From an uncultured Hoeflea sp. (GTDB taxonomy: Bacteria > Pseudomonadota > Alphaproteobacteria > Rhizobiales > Rhizobiaceae): 64,000 nt of DNA. Location of the stretch: assembly GCF_947501405.1 (NCBI RefSeq), contig NZ_CANMVK010000001.1:1884912-1948911 (forward strand), in the 5' to 3' direction. Every line of letters starts with the position of its first letter. Position 1 is the first letter of the stretch. Both the position numbers and the translations under genes were made by a program. Below the pieces are notes generated by a model. The model did no database searches, was not told the DNA's origin, and saw nothing but the letters and a program-made list of their open reading frames with translations. Of this stretch, positions 46,609 through 55,128 are shown one piece after another.

Positions 46609-46671
46609 GCGGATTTCCACCAAGAAATGGCGTATCGGTGCGATTATTCGCTTCAATATGCATCTTTTTGA

Positions 46672-46690
46672 GATTTCATTGCATGAAATC
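46672..46690. promoter_or_regulatory. Palindromic Lrp operator candidate
   Basis: GATTTCATTGCATGAAATC is a perfect 8-3-8 dyad in the AT-rich divergent gap between the Lrp gene (start 46608) and threonine dehydratase (start 46742). Length and symmetry fit a 15-19 base Lrp/AsnC dimer site. Confidence 0.6.
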
Positions 46691-46741
46691 ACCTCGGGTA
46701 ACAGGCTAATCTTCCAGAATTGACATCAGGGATTCCAACGC

Positions 46742-47710
46742 ATGTTCTCCATTGACGAAATTCAAGCCGCAACGGCGCTGGTTCACCGGCAGATGCCGCC
46801 GACGCCGCAATATTCCTGGCCGCTCATCAACCGGGAGCTCGGCGTAGAGACCTGGGTCAAGCACGAGAACCACACCCCGACCGGCGCCTTCAAGGTGCGC
46901 GGCGGCATCACCTTCATCGATTGGCTCAAGCGTACCCGGCCAGAGGCGCGCGGCATCTGCACGGCCACCCGTGGCAATCACGGCCAGAGCCAGGCACGCG
47001 CGGCGACCGCAGCGGGCCTGACGGCGAAGATTTATGTGCCGGAAGGCAATTCGGTCGAGAAGAACGCTGCGATGAGCGCGTTCGGGGCCGACGTGGTGGT
47101 GTACGGGCAGGATTTCGACGAGGCGCGGCTTGAGGCGATGCGGGTGGCCGAGGCCGAGGGGCTGGCCGTGGTGCCGCCGTTCCACCGTGAACTGGTGCGC
47201 GGTGTTGCTTCCTATGCCTATGAGTACTTCACCAACACGCCTGAGCTTGACACGGTCTATGTGCCGATCGGCTGCGGCTCGGGCATCAGCGCCGTAATCT
47301 CCGTGCGCGACGCCCTTGGCCTCAAAACCAAAGTGGTCGGCGTCGTCTCCACCGAAGCCCAGGCCGCCAAATTGTCGGTGGAAGCGGGCAGACTGATCGA
47401 AACCGAAAGTGCGGCCACATTCGCCGACGGCATGGCGGTGCGGGTGCCCGTGCAGGAGGCGTTCGAGATCTACTCCGCCGGTGCGGACCGGATTGTGGCG
47501 GTCAGCGACGACGAGGTGGCCGAGGCGATCCGCAGCTACTTCCGCTGCACCCACAATGCCGCCGAAGGCGCGGGCGCGGCACCGCTGGCGGCCTTGATGC
47601 AGGAAATGGCGCAGATGGCGGGAAACCGCGCCGGCGTGATCCTGTGCGGCGGCAATATCGACACCGACAAATTCATCACTGTCATTGAGGGCGGAACCCC
47701 GAAACCATGA
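46742..47710 (+). CDS. Threonine/serine dehydratase family enzyme
   Basis: PLP-dependent fold-type II enzyme of 322 residues; expected to deaminate threonine to 2-oxobutyrate (or serine, or a hydroxy-amino acid). Lys51 in TPTGAFKVRGG forms the Schiff base; TATRGNHGQSQA binds the substrate carboxylate; VPIGCGSGIS is the phosphate loop; ILCGGNID closes the protein. It lacks the C-terminal regulatory ACT domain of biosynthetic IlvA, so it is a catabolic type. It overlaps the AceE-like gene by four bases. Its Lrp regulator is divergent. Confidence 0.88.
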   Translation: MFSIDEIQAATALVHRQMPPTPQYSWPLINRELGVETWVKHENHTPTGAFKVRGGITFIDWLKRTRPEARGICTATRGNHGQSQARAATAAGLTAKIYVPEGNSVEKNAAMSAFGADVVVYGQDFDEARLEAMRVAEAEGLAVVPPFHRELVRGVASYAYEYFTNTPELDTVYVPIGCGSGISAVISVRDALGLKTKVVGVVSTEAQAAKLSVEAGRLIETESAATFADGMAVRVPVQEAFEIYSAGADRIVAVSDDEVAEAIRSYFRCTHNAAEGAGAAPLAALMQEMAQMAGNRAGVILCGGNIDTDKFITVIEGGTPKP

Positions 47711-50085
47711 GCAACACCCATCTCAAGACAATCGAACAGCGGCTGTTGTGGCTGTCGCACTGGATGATCCACAACGCCAACCACATCCGCCCGAAGGCCG
47801 ATGGCATCAAGGTGGGCGGCCACCAGGCCTCCTCGGCCTCGATGGTGTCGATCATGACGGCGCTCTATTACTCGGCGCTCAGGCCCGAGGACCGGGTGGC
47901 GGTGAAACCGCACGCCTCGCCGATTTTCCACGCGATGCAGTATCTAATGGGCAATCAGACCCGCGAGAAGATGGAAAATTTCCGCGGGCTTGGCGGCGTG
48001 CAATCCTATCCGTCGCGCACCAAGGACATCGATGGTGTCGATTTCTCCACCGGCTCGGTGGGGCTTGGCGTAGCGATCACCTCCTTTGCCTCGATGGTTC
48101 AGGATTACATCGCCGCCAAGGCCTGGGGCGGCGAACGGCCGCTCGGCCGGATGGTGGCGCTGGTCGGCGATGCCGAACTCGACGAGGGCAATATTTACGA
48201 GACCCTGCAGGAGGGCTGGAAGAACGACCTGCGCAACACCTGGTGGATCATCGACTACAACCGCCAGTCGCTCGACGGCATCGTGCATGAGGGGTTGTTC
48301 CAGCGCGTCGAGAAGATTTTCGAGGCCTTCGGATGGGATGTGGTGCGGGTCAAATACGGGCACCTGCAGCGCAGCGCCTTTTCCGAACCCGGCGGCGACA
48401 AGCTGAAGGACTGGATCGATACCTGCCCTAACCAGCTCTATTCGGCGCTGACCTTCATGGGCGGTGCGGTGTGGCGCAAACGGTTGATGGACGACCTCGG
48501 AGATCAGGGCGATGTCACCGCGCTGATCGAGCGCCGCTCCGACCGCGAGCTGGCGGACCTGATGGAAAATCTCGGCGGCAATTGCGTGTCCACCATGGCC
48601 GATGCCTTCGCGGCAATCGACCATGACCGGCCAGTGTGTTTTCTCGCCTACACGATCAAGGGCTGGGGCACGCCGATTGCCGGTCACAAGGACAATCATG
48701 GCGGCCTGATGAACAAGACCCAGATGGCCGAATGGCAGCGCCATATGGGCGTTGCCGAAGGCGAAGAATGGGACAAGTTTGCCACCGTGGAGGATCAGGA
48801 AGCGCTGCAGGCGTTTCTTGATCAGGCGCCGTTCTTTGCCAGGGGACGGCGGCGTTTTTCCGACGACAAGATCCCTGCTCCGGAAATCACGATCTCCAGC
48901 GATCGCGAGATCTCCACGCAGATGGCGTTCGGCAAAATCCTCGACGACCTGTCCAAGACCGACAGCGAGCTGGCGGCGCGGATCGTCACCACCTCGCCGG
49001 ACGTGACCGGCACCACCAATCTCGGCCCCTGGGTCAACCGCCGCAAGCTGTTTGCGCGTGAGGCCCGCGCCGACACCTTCAAGGATGAGAACATTCCCTC
49101 GACCGCCAAATGGGAGTTCACGCCCGATGGTCAGCACATCGAACTGGGCATCGCCGAGATGAACCTGTTTCTGCTGCTTGGTGCTGCCGGCCTTTCGCAT
49201 TCGCTGTTCGGCAAGCGGCTGATTCCCATCGGCACGGTTTACGACCCCTTCGTGGCCCGCGGGCTCGATGCGCTCAACTACGCCTGTTACCAGGATGCGC
49301 GCTTCATGATCGTGGGGACGCCGTCGGGGGTGACACTGGCGCCCGAGGGCGGTGCTCACCAGTCAATCGGCTCGCCGCTGATCGGTATGAGCCAGGACGG
49401 GCTCGCGGCATTCGAACCGGCCTTCGCCGACGAGTTGGCGGTGATCATGAAATGGGCTTTCGACTATTTGCAAAAAGATGGCGAGGGCGATCCGGATGAA
49501 CGCACCTGGCTGCGCGACGAGACCGGTGGCTCGGTCTATTTGAGACTCACCACCAATCCGATCGAGCAACCCGGCAAGCGCGCCGACGAGGATTTCCGTC
49601 AGGGCGCCATCGACGGCGCCTACTGGCTGCGCAAACCCGGGCCCAACTGCGAAGTTGTCGTCGCCTATCAGGGCGCGGTGGCGCCCGAAGCGATCAAGGC
49701 GGCCGGGCGCATCGCGGAAAGCCGCCGCGATGTCGGCGTGCTGGCGGTGACGTCGGCCGACCGCTTGAACGCCGGCTGGACCGCGGCGCAGCGCGCCCGC
49801 GCGCGAGGCAATCCGTCCGCCCAAAGCCATATCGAGACGCTGACGCGCGATCTGCCGCGCCATTGCCGTATCGTCACAGTGATCGACGGCCACCCTGCGA
49901 CGCTTGGCTGGATCGGCTCCGTGCAAGGTCACCAGACCATTCCGCTCGGCGTCGAGCACTTCGGCCAGACCGGCACGATTGGCGATCTCTATGCGCATTT
50001 CGGCATCAACGCCGAAGCCATCGCCCGCGCCGCAATCGGGCTAAGCGACGGCCGGCAGGGCGTGCCGCGGCTGATTGCAGGCTGA
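47707..50085 (+). CDS. AceE-like thiamine pyrophosphate E1 enzyme (transketolase family)
   Basis: The 792-residue single-chain thiamine enzyme aligns in layout with homodimeric pyruvate dehydrogenase E1: KPHASPIFHAMQYL (catalytic His region), GDAELDEGN ... WWIIDYNRQSLDG (the GD-x-N TPP/Mg motif, with Ala where AceE has Gly), GWGTPIAGHKDNHG, and the second domain with HIELGIAEMN (catalytic Glu). No E2 or lipoyl domain gene is adjacent. Coupling to threonine dehydratase by a four-base overlap suggests that it uses 2-oxobutyrate. Whether it makes propionyl-CoA through a shared E2, or acts alone as decarboxylase/carboligase, is open. Confidence 0.85.
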   Translation: MSNTHLKTIEQRLLWLSHWMIHNANHIRPKADGIKVGGHQASSASMVSIMTALYYSALRPEDRVAVKPHASPIFHAMQYLMGNQTREKMENFRGLGGVQSYPSRTKDIDGVDFSTGSVGLGVAITSFASMVQDYIAAKAWGGERPLGRMVALVGDAELDEGNIYETLQEGWKNDLRNTWWIIDYNRQSLDGIVHEGLFQRVEKIFEAFGWDVVRVKYGHLQRSAFSEPGGDKLKDWIDTCPNQLYSALTFMGGAVWRKRLMDDLGDQGDVTALIERRSDRELADLMENLGGNCVSTMADAFAAIDHDRPVCFLAYTIKGWGTPIAGHKDNHGGLMNKTQMAEWQRHMGVAEGEEWDKFATVEDQEALQAFLDQAPFFARGRRRFSDDKIPAPEITISSDREISTQMAFGKILDDLSKTDSELAARIVTTSPDVTGTTNLGPWVNRRKLFAREARADTFKDENIPSTAKWEFTPDGQHIELGIAEMNLFLLLGAAGLSHSLFGKRLIPIGTVYDPFVARGLDALNYACYQDARFMIVGTPSGVTLAPEGGAHQSIGSPLIGMSQDGLAAFEPAFADELAVIMKWAFDYLQKDGEGDPDERTWLRDETGGSVYLRLTTNPIEQPGKRADEDFRQGAIDGAYWLRKPGPNCEVVVAYQGAVAPEAIKAAGRIAESRRDVGVLAVTSADRLNAGWTAAQRARARGNPSAQSHIETLTRDLPRHCRIVTVIDGHPATLGWIGSVQGHQTIPLGVEHFGQTGTIGDLYAHFGINAEAIARAAIGLSDGRQGVPRLIAG

Positions 50086-50194
50086 ACCCGGCGATCGGGT
50101 AACGATCCGGATCAAAGCGGCGCGCAATCCGTGATCGGCTCCGGCCGATTGTGTCGCGCGCCCTGCAACGGATCCCGGAGAATGCGCTTCCTGC

Positions 50195-50854
50195 CTAGAG
50201 CGTTTCGATCATCCGGCGATTGCGGATGGCGAATTGCAACAGGCTGTTGGAGCCGTGCAGATCGAGTTTGGTGCTGATATTCTGCCGATGACTGTGGACG
50301 GTGCGTTCGCTGATGCCCAAAACCTCAGAGATCTCACGGCTGGTGTTGGATTGCGCCACCAGCTTCAGCACGTTCAGTTCGGCCCGCGACAGGCCGGCCA
50401 GCAGATTGGACGGGGCCCCGAGATCGAGCTGCAATTCCGGGCCGGCGGCCTCTTCGCGGCCCGCGGAGCTGCTCATATAGAAGCCCGAACTGCTGCCGAT
50501 CGCCGCCATCAGGTCCGAACCCGCGTCCTCCTTGGAGACAAAGCCATGGGCACCGGCCTCTTTCGCCGCGCGTACGAATTCACGGCCCGAATGCATTGAT
50601 ACGATGATGGAGATTGCCGATGGCAGATGCGCTCTCGCCCAGCGCGCCACTTCGAAGCCATCCAGACCCGGCATCGACAGATCAATCACCAGAATGTCGG
50701 GGCCGAGCAATTCGGCCTGGGCGATACAGGCCGCACCATCGGCCACATCGGCAATGACTTCATACTCGGACTGGGCTTCAATGAGGGCGCGGATACCGGC
50801 CCGGAAAATCGGGTGGTTGTCAGCCAGCAGAACCGTCTTCCGCGCGTTTCTCAC
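50195..50854 (-). CDS. NarL/LuxR-type response regulator
   Basis: The 219-residue regulator has a receiver domain (about 1-120) with ADNHP acidic pair region, phospho-acceptor Asp in ILVIDLSMPG and the Lys in HGFVSKEDAG. A linker and a LuxR helix-turn-helix follow (LSRAELNVLKLVAQSNTSREISEVLGISERTVHSH). GTG 50854 follows CAGGGGA. The start lies inside the 3' end of the kinase gene with a 35-base overlap, so the two are translated together. Target genes are unknown. Confidence 0.9.
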   Translation of the reverse strand: MRNARKTVLLADNHPIFRAGIRALIEAQSEYEVIADVADGAACIAQAELLGPDILVIDLSMPGLDGFEVARWARAHLPSAISIIVSMHSGREFVRAAKEAGAHGFVSKEDAGSDLMAAIGSSSGFYMSSSAGREEAAGPELQLDLGAPSNLLAGLSRAELNVLKLVAQSNTSREISEVLGISERTVHSHRQNISTKLDLHGSNSLLQFAIRNRRMIETL

Positions 50855-52691
50855 TCCCCTGCATCCCCCCAGCCAACGGGCATTGCAAATCGAACACCGT
50901 TCCGGCCGCAGTCGACTTGACAGTCCAACTTGCGCCCAGTGCATCGGCCCGTTCGCCTATCAGGGTCATCCCCAGCCCGGCAGTACGATTGGCGTCGTCG
51001 GTCTTGAATCCGTCGCCATCGTCCCTGACGCTCACAATGACCGAGCCATTGTCAATGTTCAAGCCGACCTCCACGGCGCTTGCACGGGAATGTTTGGCGA
51101 CATTGATCAACACTTCTTGAACGATGCGGAACAGGTGAACCTGCTGGGCACGGCTGAGCTTGGCTTCGTCGAGATTTCCCCGTTCGAAAGCGGAAGCCAT
51201 ACCGGCTGCTTCCATGCGTTCGAGCAACAGCTCGATCGCCCGGGCGAGGCCCAAATGATCGAGCGCGCCCAGATGCAATTCGTGCGAGATGTGACGCAGC
51301 TCGCCGACCAGCACCTGAGAGAGATCGGCGATTTCCATCAGTTCGTTGCGGGTGGCTGGCGGCAAATCCGTCGATCTGCTCATCTTGGCAATCCGGGAGG
51401 TGATCGCCAGAAAGCCGTGACCCGCAGTCTCGTGAAGGGCGCTTGAGATCCGGCTTCGCTCGGCGTCAATTGTGTCCAGGAGCATCTTGCGGGCGCTCTT
51501 GTTGTGCGCCGCCAGCTTGAGATGGCTCGCCAGGCGTTCCTTTTCAGCCAGCCGCAGCCGGTAGGCCAGCGCCACGGAAAACAGCAGCGCTTCCAGCGCC
51601 AGCGTCATTTCAAGAACATGGTTTTCCATGAGCCCCAGTTCGAAGCCCGCGATCTTTTGAAGGGCGACGAGCACCATTCCAGGGATCACAGCCAGTGTCA
51701 GCGGCGCCAGCAACACCATCGACCGGATTTCACGCATCCAGACGCCGTACAGACAGACCGCCAGAAAATGCAGCAGGGCCAGAAAACCAAGCAACAATGA
51801 CACCGCCTGAAGTTGCCAATAGGGCAATGCGACCAGCATCAGGATGGTCAGCGCGGCAAGCACCGGAAGGATTACAAACGCCCGGTCGCGCCAGAACTGG
51901 CGATCACCGGGATTGCGCAGGAACAACCGGAAAAAACCCGATGCGAAGATGACCGGCCCTGCAATGGCCACAACCAGAAGCGGATTGGACAGCCACGGCG
52001 CTGCACCCCAGATGTAGGCGGCCCCCAGTCCGGAGAGATAGAGATCCAGCAGCACCAGGCACAGGATGGTCATTCCGTTGAACAGAAATGTTGCGTCGCG
52101 AGATGTCACCGACAGGACCAGATTGAACAGTCCGATCATCACAATCGCGCCGATGAAGAAGAGCCGCATTGCAAGAATACGCCGCTCCTGGGTCACGAGG
52201 GCATCAAGTTCATAGCGTTCGAACCTTACGCTAAGCCTCGTCGGCTGAACCACCCGCATATAGAGCTCCGCGCCGGCATCCCTCTCGTCAAGTATGAATG
52301 CCAGCCGGGGTTCGATCAGGTCCCGCACCGAAACCGGCAACGTGTCGCCGGAAGCCGAAATGCGCACGGTTCCGGTGACCGGATCGCGAATGTAAAGCTC
52401 GGCGACATCGACGATTGCGGTCAGCGCCAGAACACCGGGGGTCGCCGGCGATGTGAAGCGTATCCAGTAAGGTCCGCTGCCATATTGGGTTGCAAGCGTG
52501 GCGTCCGGCGTGCCGGGCTGCCGGTCAGCGTTAGCGGAACCGCAGCACACGTCTTCAAACGAGGCCGCTCCGGTCCCGGTCGCGATCTGTTCAAAGGTCA
52601 GTGGCTCGTCCGCGTAAGAACCACATCCCGACCCCAACAGGACGGTTGCGACAAACACCAGGAGCGCGAGACATTGGCCGGCGGATCTCAT
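50820..52691 (-). CDS. Sensor histidine kinase with 7TM-DISM sensor region
   Basis: The 623-residue kinase has a signal segment (LLVFVATVLLGSGC) and an extracytoplasmic beta-rich domain (about 30-165) of the 7TMR-DISM extracellular type. Seven membrane helices (about 175-385) follow, then a HisKA_3 dimerisation domain with the phospho-His in ISSALHETAGH and a HATPase domain (QEVLINVAKHSRAS, DDGDGF, GLGMTLIGERA). This is the NarX/DesK-type kinase class paired with NarL-like regulators, as in the overlapping gene downstream. The DISM fold often binds carbohydrates; the ligand here is unknown. A lipoprotein-like Cys at about 23 is possibly a lipobox. Confidence 0.9.
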   Translation of the reverse strand: MRSAGQCLALLVFVATVLLGSGCGSYADEPLTFEQIATGTGAASFEDVCCGSANADRQPGTPDATLATQYGSGPYWIRFTSPATPGVLALTAIVDVAELYIRDPVTGTVRISASGDTLPVSVRDLIEPRLAFILDERDAGAELYMRVVQPTRLSVRFERYELDALVTQERRILAMRLFFIGAIVMIGLFNLVLSVTSRDATFLFNGMTILCLVLLDLYLSGLGAAYIWGAAPWLSNPLLVVAIAGPVIFASGFFRLFLRNPGDRQFWRDRAFVILPVLAALTILMLVALPYWQLQAVSLLLGFLALLHFLAVCLYGVWMREIRSMVLLAPLTLAVIPGMVLVALQKIAGFELGLMENHVLEMTLALEALLFSVALAYRLRLAEKERLASHLKLAAHNKSARKMLLDTIDAERSRISSALHETAGHGFLAITSRIAKMSRSTDLPPATRNELMEIADLSQVLVGELRHISHELHLGALDHLGLARAIELLLERMEAAGMASAFERGNLDEAKLSRAQQVHLFRIVQEVLINVAKHSRASAVEVGLNIDNGSVIVSVRDDGDGFKTDDANRTAGLGMTLIGERADALGASWTVKSTAAGTVFDLQCPLAGGMQGSEKRAEDGSAG

Positions 52692-52879
52692 GCGCCTCCC
52701 CTCTCTCGCTTGGCCATCAGATAGCGACAGGATACCGACTACTCGCGCGAAGCGACATAGGGAACCCTACCTAGTTTTTTAGGCATGACTGCCGATTGGA
52801 TTCCGGTTCACTACGGCACAATCTGGCACGCATGGGGAACGCCCAATGCGCCGACCTGCCTTATGAGCTGGAGAGAGAC

Positions 52880-53320
52880 ATGCCCACACGCACCACACCC
52901 ATCAAAACCGCCTCGCTGAGACTTCCCCTTGTTCTTGCCACAGGCGTGCTCGCGTTACTCACTCTTGCTGGCTGTAACTCCACCGATGGAGAATACGCCA
53001 CAAACGAATTTGTGACGCGAGCGATCACAGAATCCGATGCGCGCAAGAAGAAGGCCCGGGAAGCTGCGGAGAAGCGCGAGGCAGAACGGCTGGCCCGGAA
53101 GAAAGCCCGGCGCGCCGCTACGGAAAAAGTGGGATGGCAGGCTTTGGCGGAACTGGAGAAATACCGTTCAGCCCACTGCTACAGCCCGGATATACGATCC
53201 CTTCAGACAGGTACTCAAGGGGCAACCCATACCGCCGCCATCGTGACGCAACCGCTGATCGGCGCCAGCCGCAGCTACGGCTCGGACAGCGGCGGAGGCG
53301 GTGAAAATCCCGGCTGCTGA
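52880..53320 (+). CDS. Small lipoprotein with charged helix, unknown function
   Basis: The 146-residue product has a signal ending LTLAGC, a strong lipobox. The first half of the mature protein is a highly charged Lys/Arg/Glu/Ala helix (ARKKKAREAAEKREAERLARKKARRAA). The rest is low-complexity with a Gly-rich end (YGSDSGGGGENPGC) and a terminal Cys. GGAGAGAG precedes ATG 52880; an in-frame ATG at 52832 is an alternative. It is divergent from the sensor kinase gene. No family recognised. Confidence 0.72.
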   Translation: MPTRTTPIKTASLRLPLVLATGVLALLTLAGCNSTDGEYATNEFVTRAITESDARKKKAREAAEKREAERLARKKARRAATEKVGWQALAELEKYRSAHCYSPDIRSLQTGTQGATHTAAIVTQPLIGASRSYGSDSGGGGENPGC

Positions 53321-53341
53321 TCGGTATCGCTGAATGAGCCC

Positions 53342-53363
53342 GCACCCGTCATTTGGCGGGTGC
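53342..53363. repeat. Inverted repeat 1 of 3 in the pre-gmk gap
   Basis: GCACCCG and CGGGTGC (7-bp arms) surround an 8-base loop just after the small lipoprotein gene. It could be that gene's terminator. Confidence 0.45.
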
Positions 53364-53381
53364 ACGGGTTAATGCATGTCG

Positions 53382-53405
53382 CGCTCAATTGGATTCAATT
53401 GAGCG
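53382..53405. repeat. Inverted repeat 2 of 3 in the pre-gmk gap
   Basis: CGCTCAATTG and CAATTGAGCG form a perfect 10-bp stem around a GATT loop. Confidence 0.65.
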
Positions 53406-53432
53406 ATACCGAACATGCATCATTTCAAAGTG

Positions 53433-53480
53433 CTCCAGCGACCTTTGCGCATCCAATTGGATGCGCAAAGGTCGCTGGAG
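53433..53480. repeat. Long perfect inverted repeat, RIME-like intergenic element
   Basis: Two perfectly complementary 22-base arms (53433-53454, 53459-53480) flank AATT, so the whole 48 bases is a palindrome. It contains CCAGCGACCTTTGCGCATCC and its complement. Similar palindromes with a TTTGCGC core are dispersed in rhizobial genomes (Rhizobium intergenic mosaic elements); assignment to that family is from memory. It lies between convergent genes. Confidence 0.7.
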
Positions 53481-53530
53481 GGCGACCAGCCCGTCGCAGC
53501 CGGTGTCAGCATTCCACCACTCAGGGCGGC

Positions 53531-54187
53531 TCAACCCTCTAGCAGTTCCTGAACGAAATCGAACAGGCCGGGACGGCGGTCGCGGCGCAGCCTTTCGGCC
53601 TGGACGATGGCGCGGACAGCGGAATAGGCGCGGTCGAGATCGTCATTGACGACGACATAGTCATATTCACGCCAGTGCTGGATTTCCGAACGCGCATTGG
53701 CAAGCCGCTGCTCTATCACCTCTTCAGCGTCTTCGGCGCGGCGCTGCAGCCGCGCGCGCAACTCCTCCATGGAGGGCGGCAGGATGAAGATCGACACCAC
53801 ATCGGCGCTCATCTTCTCCTGCAATTGCTGCGCGCCCTGCCAGTCGATGTCGAACAGCATGTCGCGGCCCTCGGCCATCGCCACTTCAGCAGCCTCGCGC
53901 GGCGTGCCATAGTAGTTGCCGTGCACTTCCGCCCATTCCAGCAGCGCCTCGGAATCGCGCATGCGCTCGAATTCGCGCTGGGATTTGAAATGGTAATGCA
54001 CGCCTTCGATCTCGCTGCCCCGGCGGGGCCGCGTGGTGACGCTGACTGAAAGGCTCAGTGCATTGTCGTTTTCAAGCAGGTTTCGGGCGATGGTCGATTT
54101 TCCGGCACCGGAGGGCGAGGATATCACCAGCATGAGACCCCGCCGCTTGATGCGCGAGGATGGAAGATGGGCGGGCGGCTGGCTCAT
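53531..54187 (-). CDS. gmk: Guanylate kinase
   Basis: Phosphorylates GMP to GDP. The 218-residue protein has the P-loop [10 protein letters not shown], the GMP-binding [18 protein letters not shown] and [11 protein letters not shown], and [10 protein letters not shown] with [12 protein letters not shown]. It has an N-terminal tail of about 18 residues. ATG 54187 follows GGAG; a GTG six bases earlier overlaps the yicC stop as GTGA and is an alternative start. Confidence 0.95.
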   Translation of the reverse strand: MSQPPAHLPSSRIKRRGLMLVISSPSGAGKSTIARNLLENDNALSLSVSVTTRPRRGSEIEGVHYHFKSQREFERMRDSEALLEWAEVHGNYYGTPREAAEVAMAEGRDMLFDIDWQGAQQLQEKMSADVVSIFILPPSMEELRARLQRRAEDAEEVIEQRLANARSEIQHWREYDYVVVNDDLDRAYSAVRAIVQAERLRRDRRPGLFDFVQELLEG

Positions 54188-54189
54188 TT

Positions 54190-55077
54190 TCACTCCAGAT
54201 TCTGGACCTGCTCGCGGAACTGATCGATTAAAACCTTCAAATCAAGACCAACGGCCGTCACTGATGCAGCGTTGGATTTCGAGCATATGGTGTTGGTCTC
54301 GCGATTGAATTCCTGCGCCAGAAAGTCCAGCCGGCGGCCGGCGGCGCCATCGCCCTCGACAAGCGCACGCGCCGCATCCACATGGGCCTTCAGGCGGTCG
54401 ATCTCCTCTCGCAGATCAGCCTTGGTGGCAATCAGCGCCGCTTCCATATGCAGCCGCTCGCGATCAAGTGGCGCGCCGGTGTCCATCAGCGCGGCCATCT
54501 GGTCGGCCAACCGGGCGCGGATCGCCTCTGGCGTGCGTGACGGATCGGTCTCGACATTTTGCGTCAGCTCTTCGATACGGTCGATCTGCCCCGTCAGAAT
54601 TTTCGCCAGCGCCGCACCCTCGTTCAGGCGCATGGCTTTGAGATCGCCCAGCGCCGCGGTGAATCCGGCGAGCACCGCCTGATCGCGGGCCTGACGGTCG
54701 GCATCAGCCAGTTCCGGGTCGCGGAACTCGAGAACACCACGGATGTTGAGAATGCCGTCCAGCGCCGGCTTGCGGGCATCGATCCGGTCACCCAGCCGAT
54801 CCACCAGCCCGATCACCGCTTCAAGGGCGGCCTCATTGACCACCGCTTCGATTGCCGTACCGATGGTGCTTACCGAAAGCGTGACCTGCAGATTGCCGCG
54901 GGACAGTTGCGCGGCAGCGGTTTTTCTGACGGGCTGTTCCAAGGCCTCGAAACCGGGCGGAAGTCTGAGCCGCACATCCAGGCCCTTGCCATTGACCGAG
55001 CGCAGCTCCCAGACAAAGCGGCAATTGAATGCTTCGCCCTCATGGCGCGCAAAGCCTGTCATCGACTGGATCGCCAT
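54190..55077 (-). CDS. YicC family endoribonuclease-like protein
   Basis: The 295-residue protein begins [14 protein letters not shown] and has the family marks [26 protein letters not shown] and a C-terminal part ending [40 protein letters not shown] in blocks. YicC proteins have been reported as endoribonucleases, and the gene is commonly next to gmk. It lies directly upstream of gmk with almost no spacing and downstream of mltG by about 50 bases. Confidence 0.93.
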   Translation of the reverse strand: MAIQSMTGFARHEGEAFNCRFVWELRSVNGKGLDVRLRLPPGFEALEQPVRKTAAAQLSRGNLQVTLSVSTIGTAIEAVVNEAALEAVIGLVDRLGDRIDARKPALDGILNIRGVLEFRDPELADADRQARDQAVLAGFTAALGDLKAMRLNEGAALAKILTGQIDRIEELTQNVETDPSRTPEAIRARLADQMAALMDTGAPLDRERLHMEAALIATKADLREEIDRLKAHVDAARALVEGDGAAGRRLDFLAQEFNRETNTICSKSNAASVTAVGLDLKVLIDQFREQVQNLE

Positions 55078-55128
55078 GATCAGTTCCCCGATTCCCCTGG
55101 CACCAGCATAGCCCTCGGTGGCGGCAGA

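Noticed and set aside
47944..49359. Long minus-strand open frame of 471 codons
   Set aside because: Antisense to the AceE-like enzyme; high GC third positions keep the opposite strand open by chance.
53342..53480. Possible CRISPR-like array
   Set aside because: The three elements are different inverted repeats of unequal length, not direct repeats with spacers.
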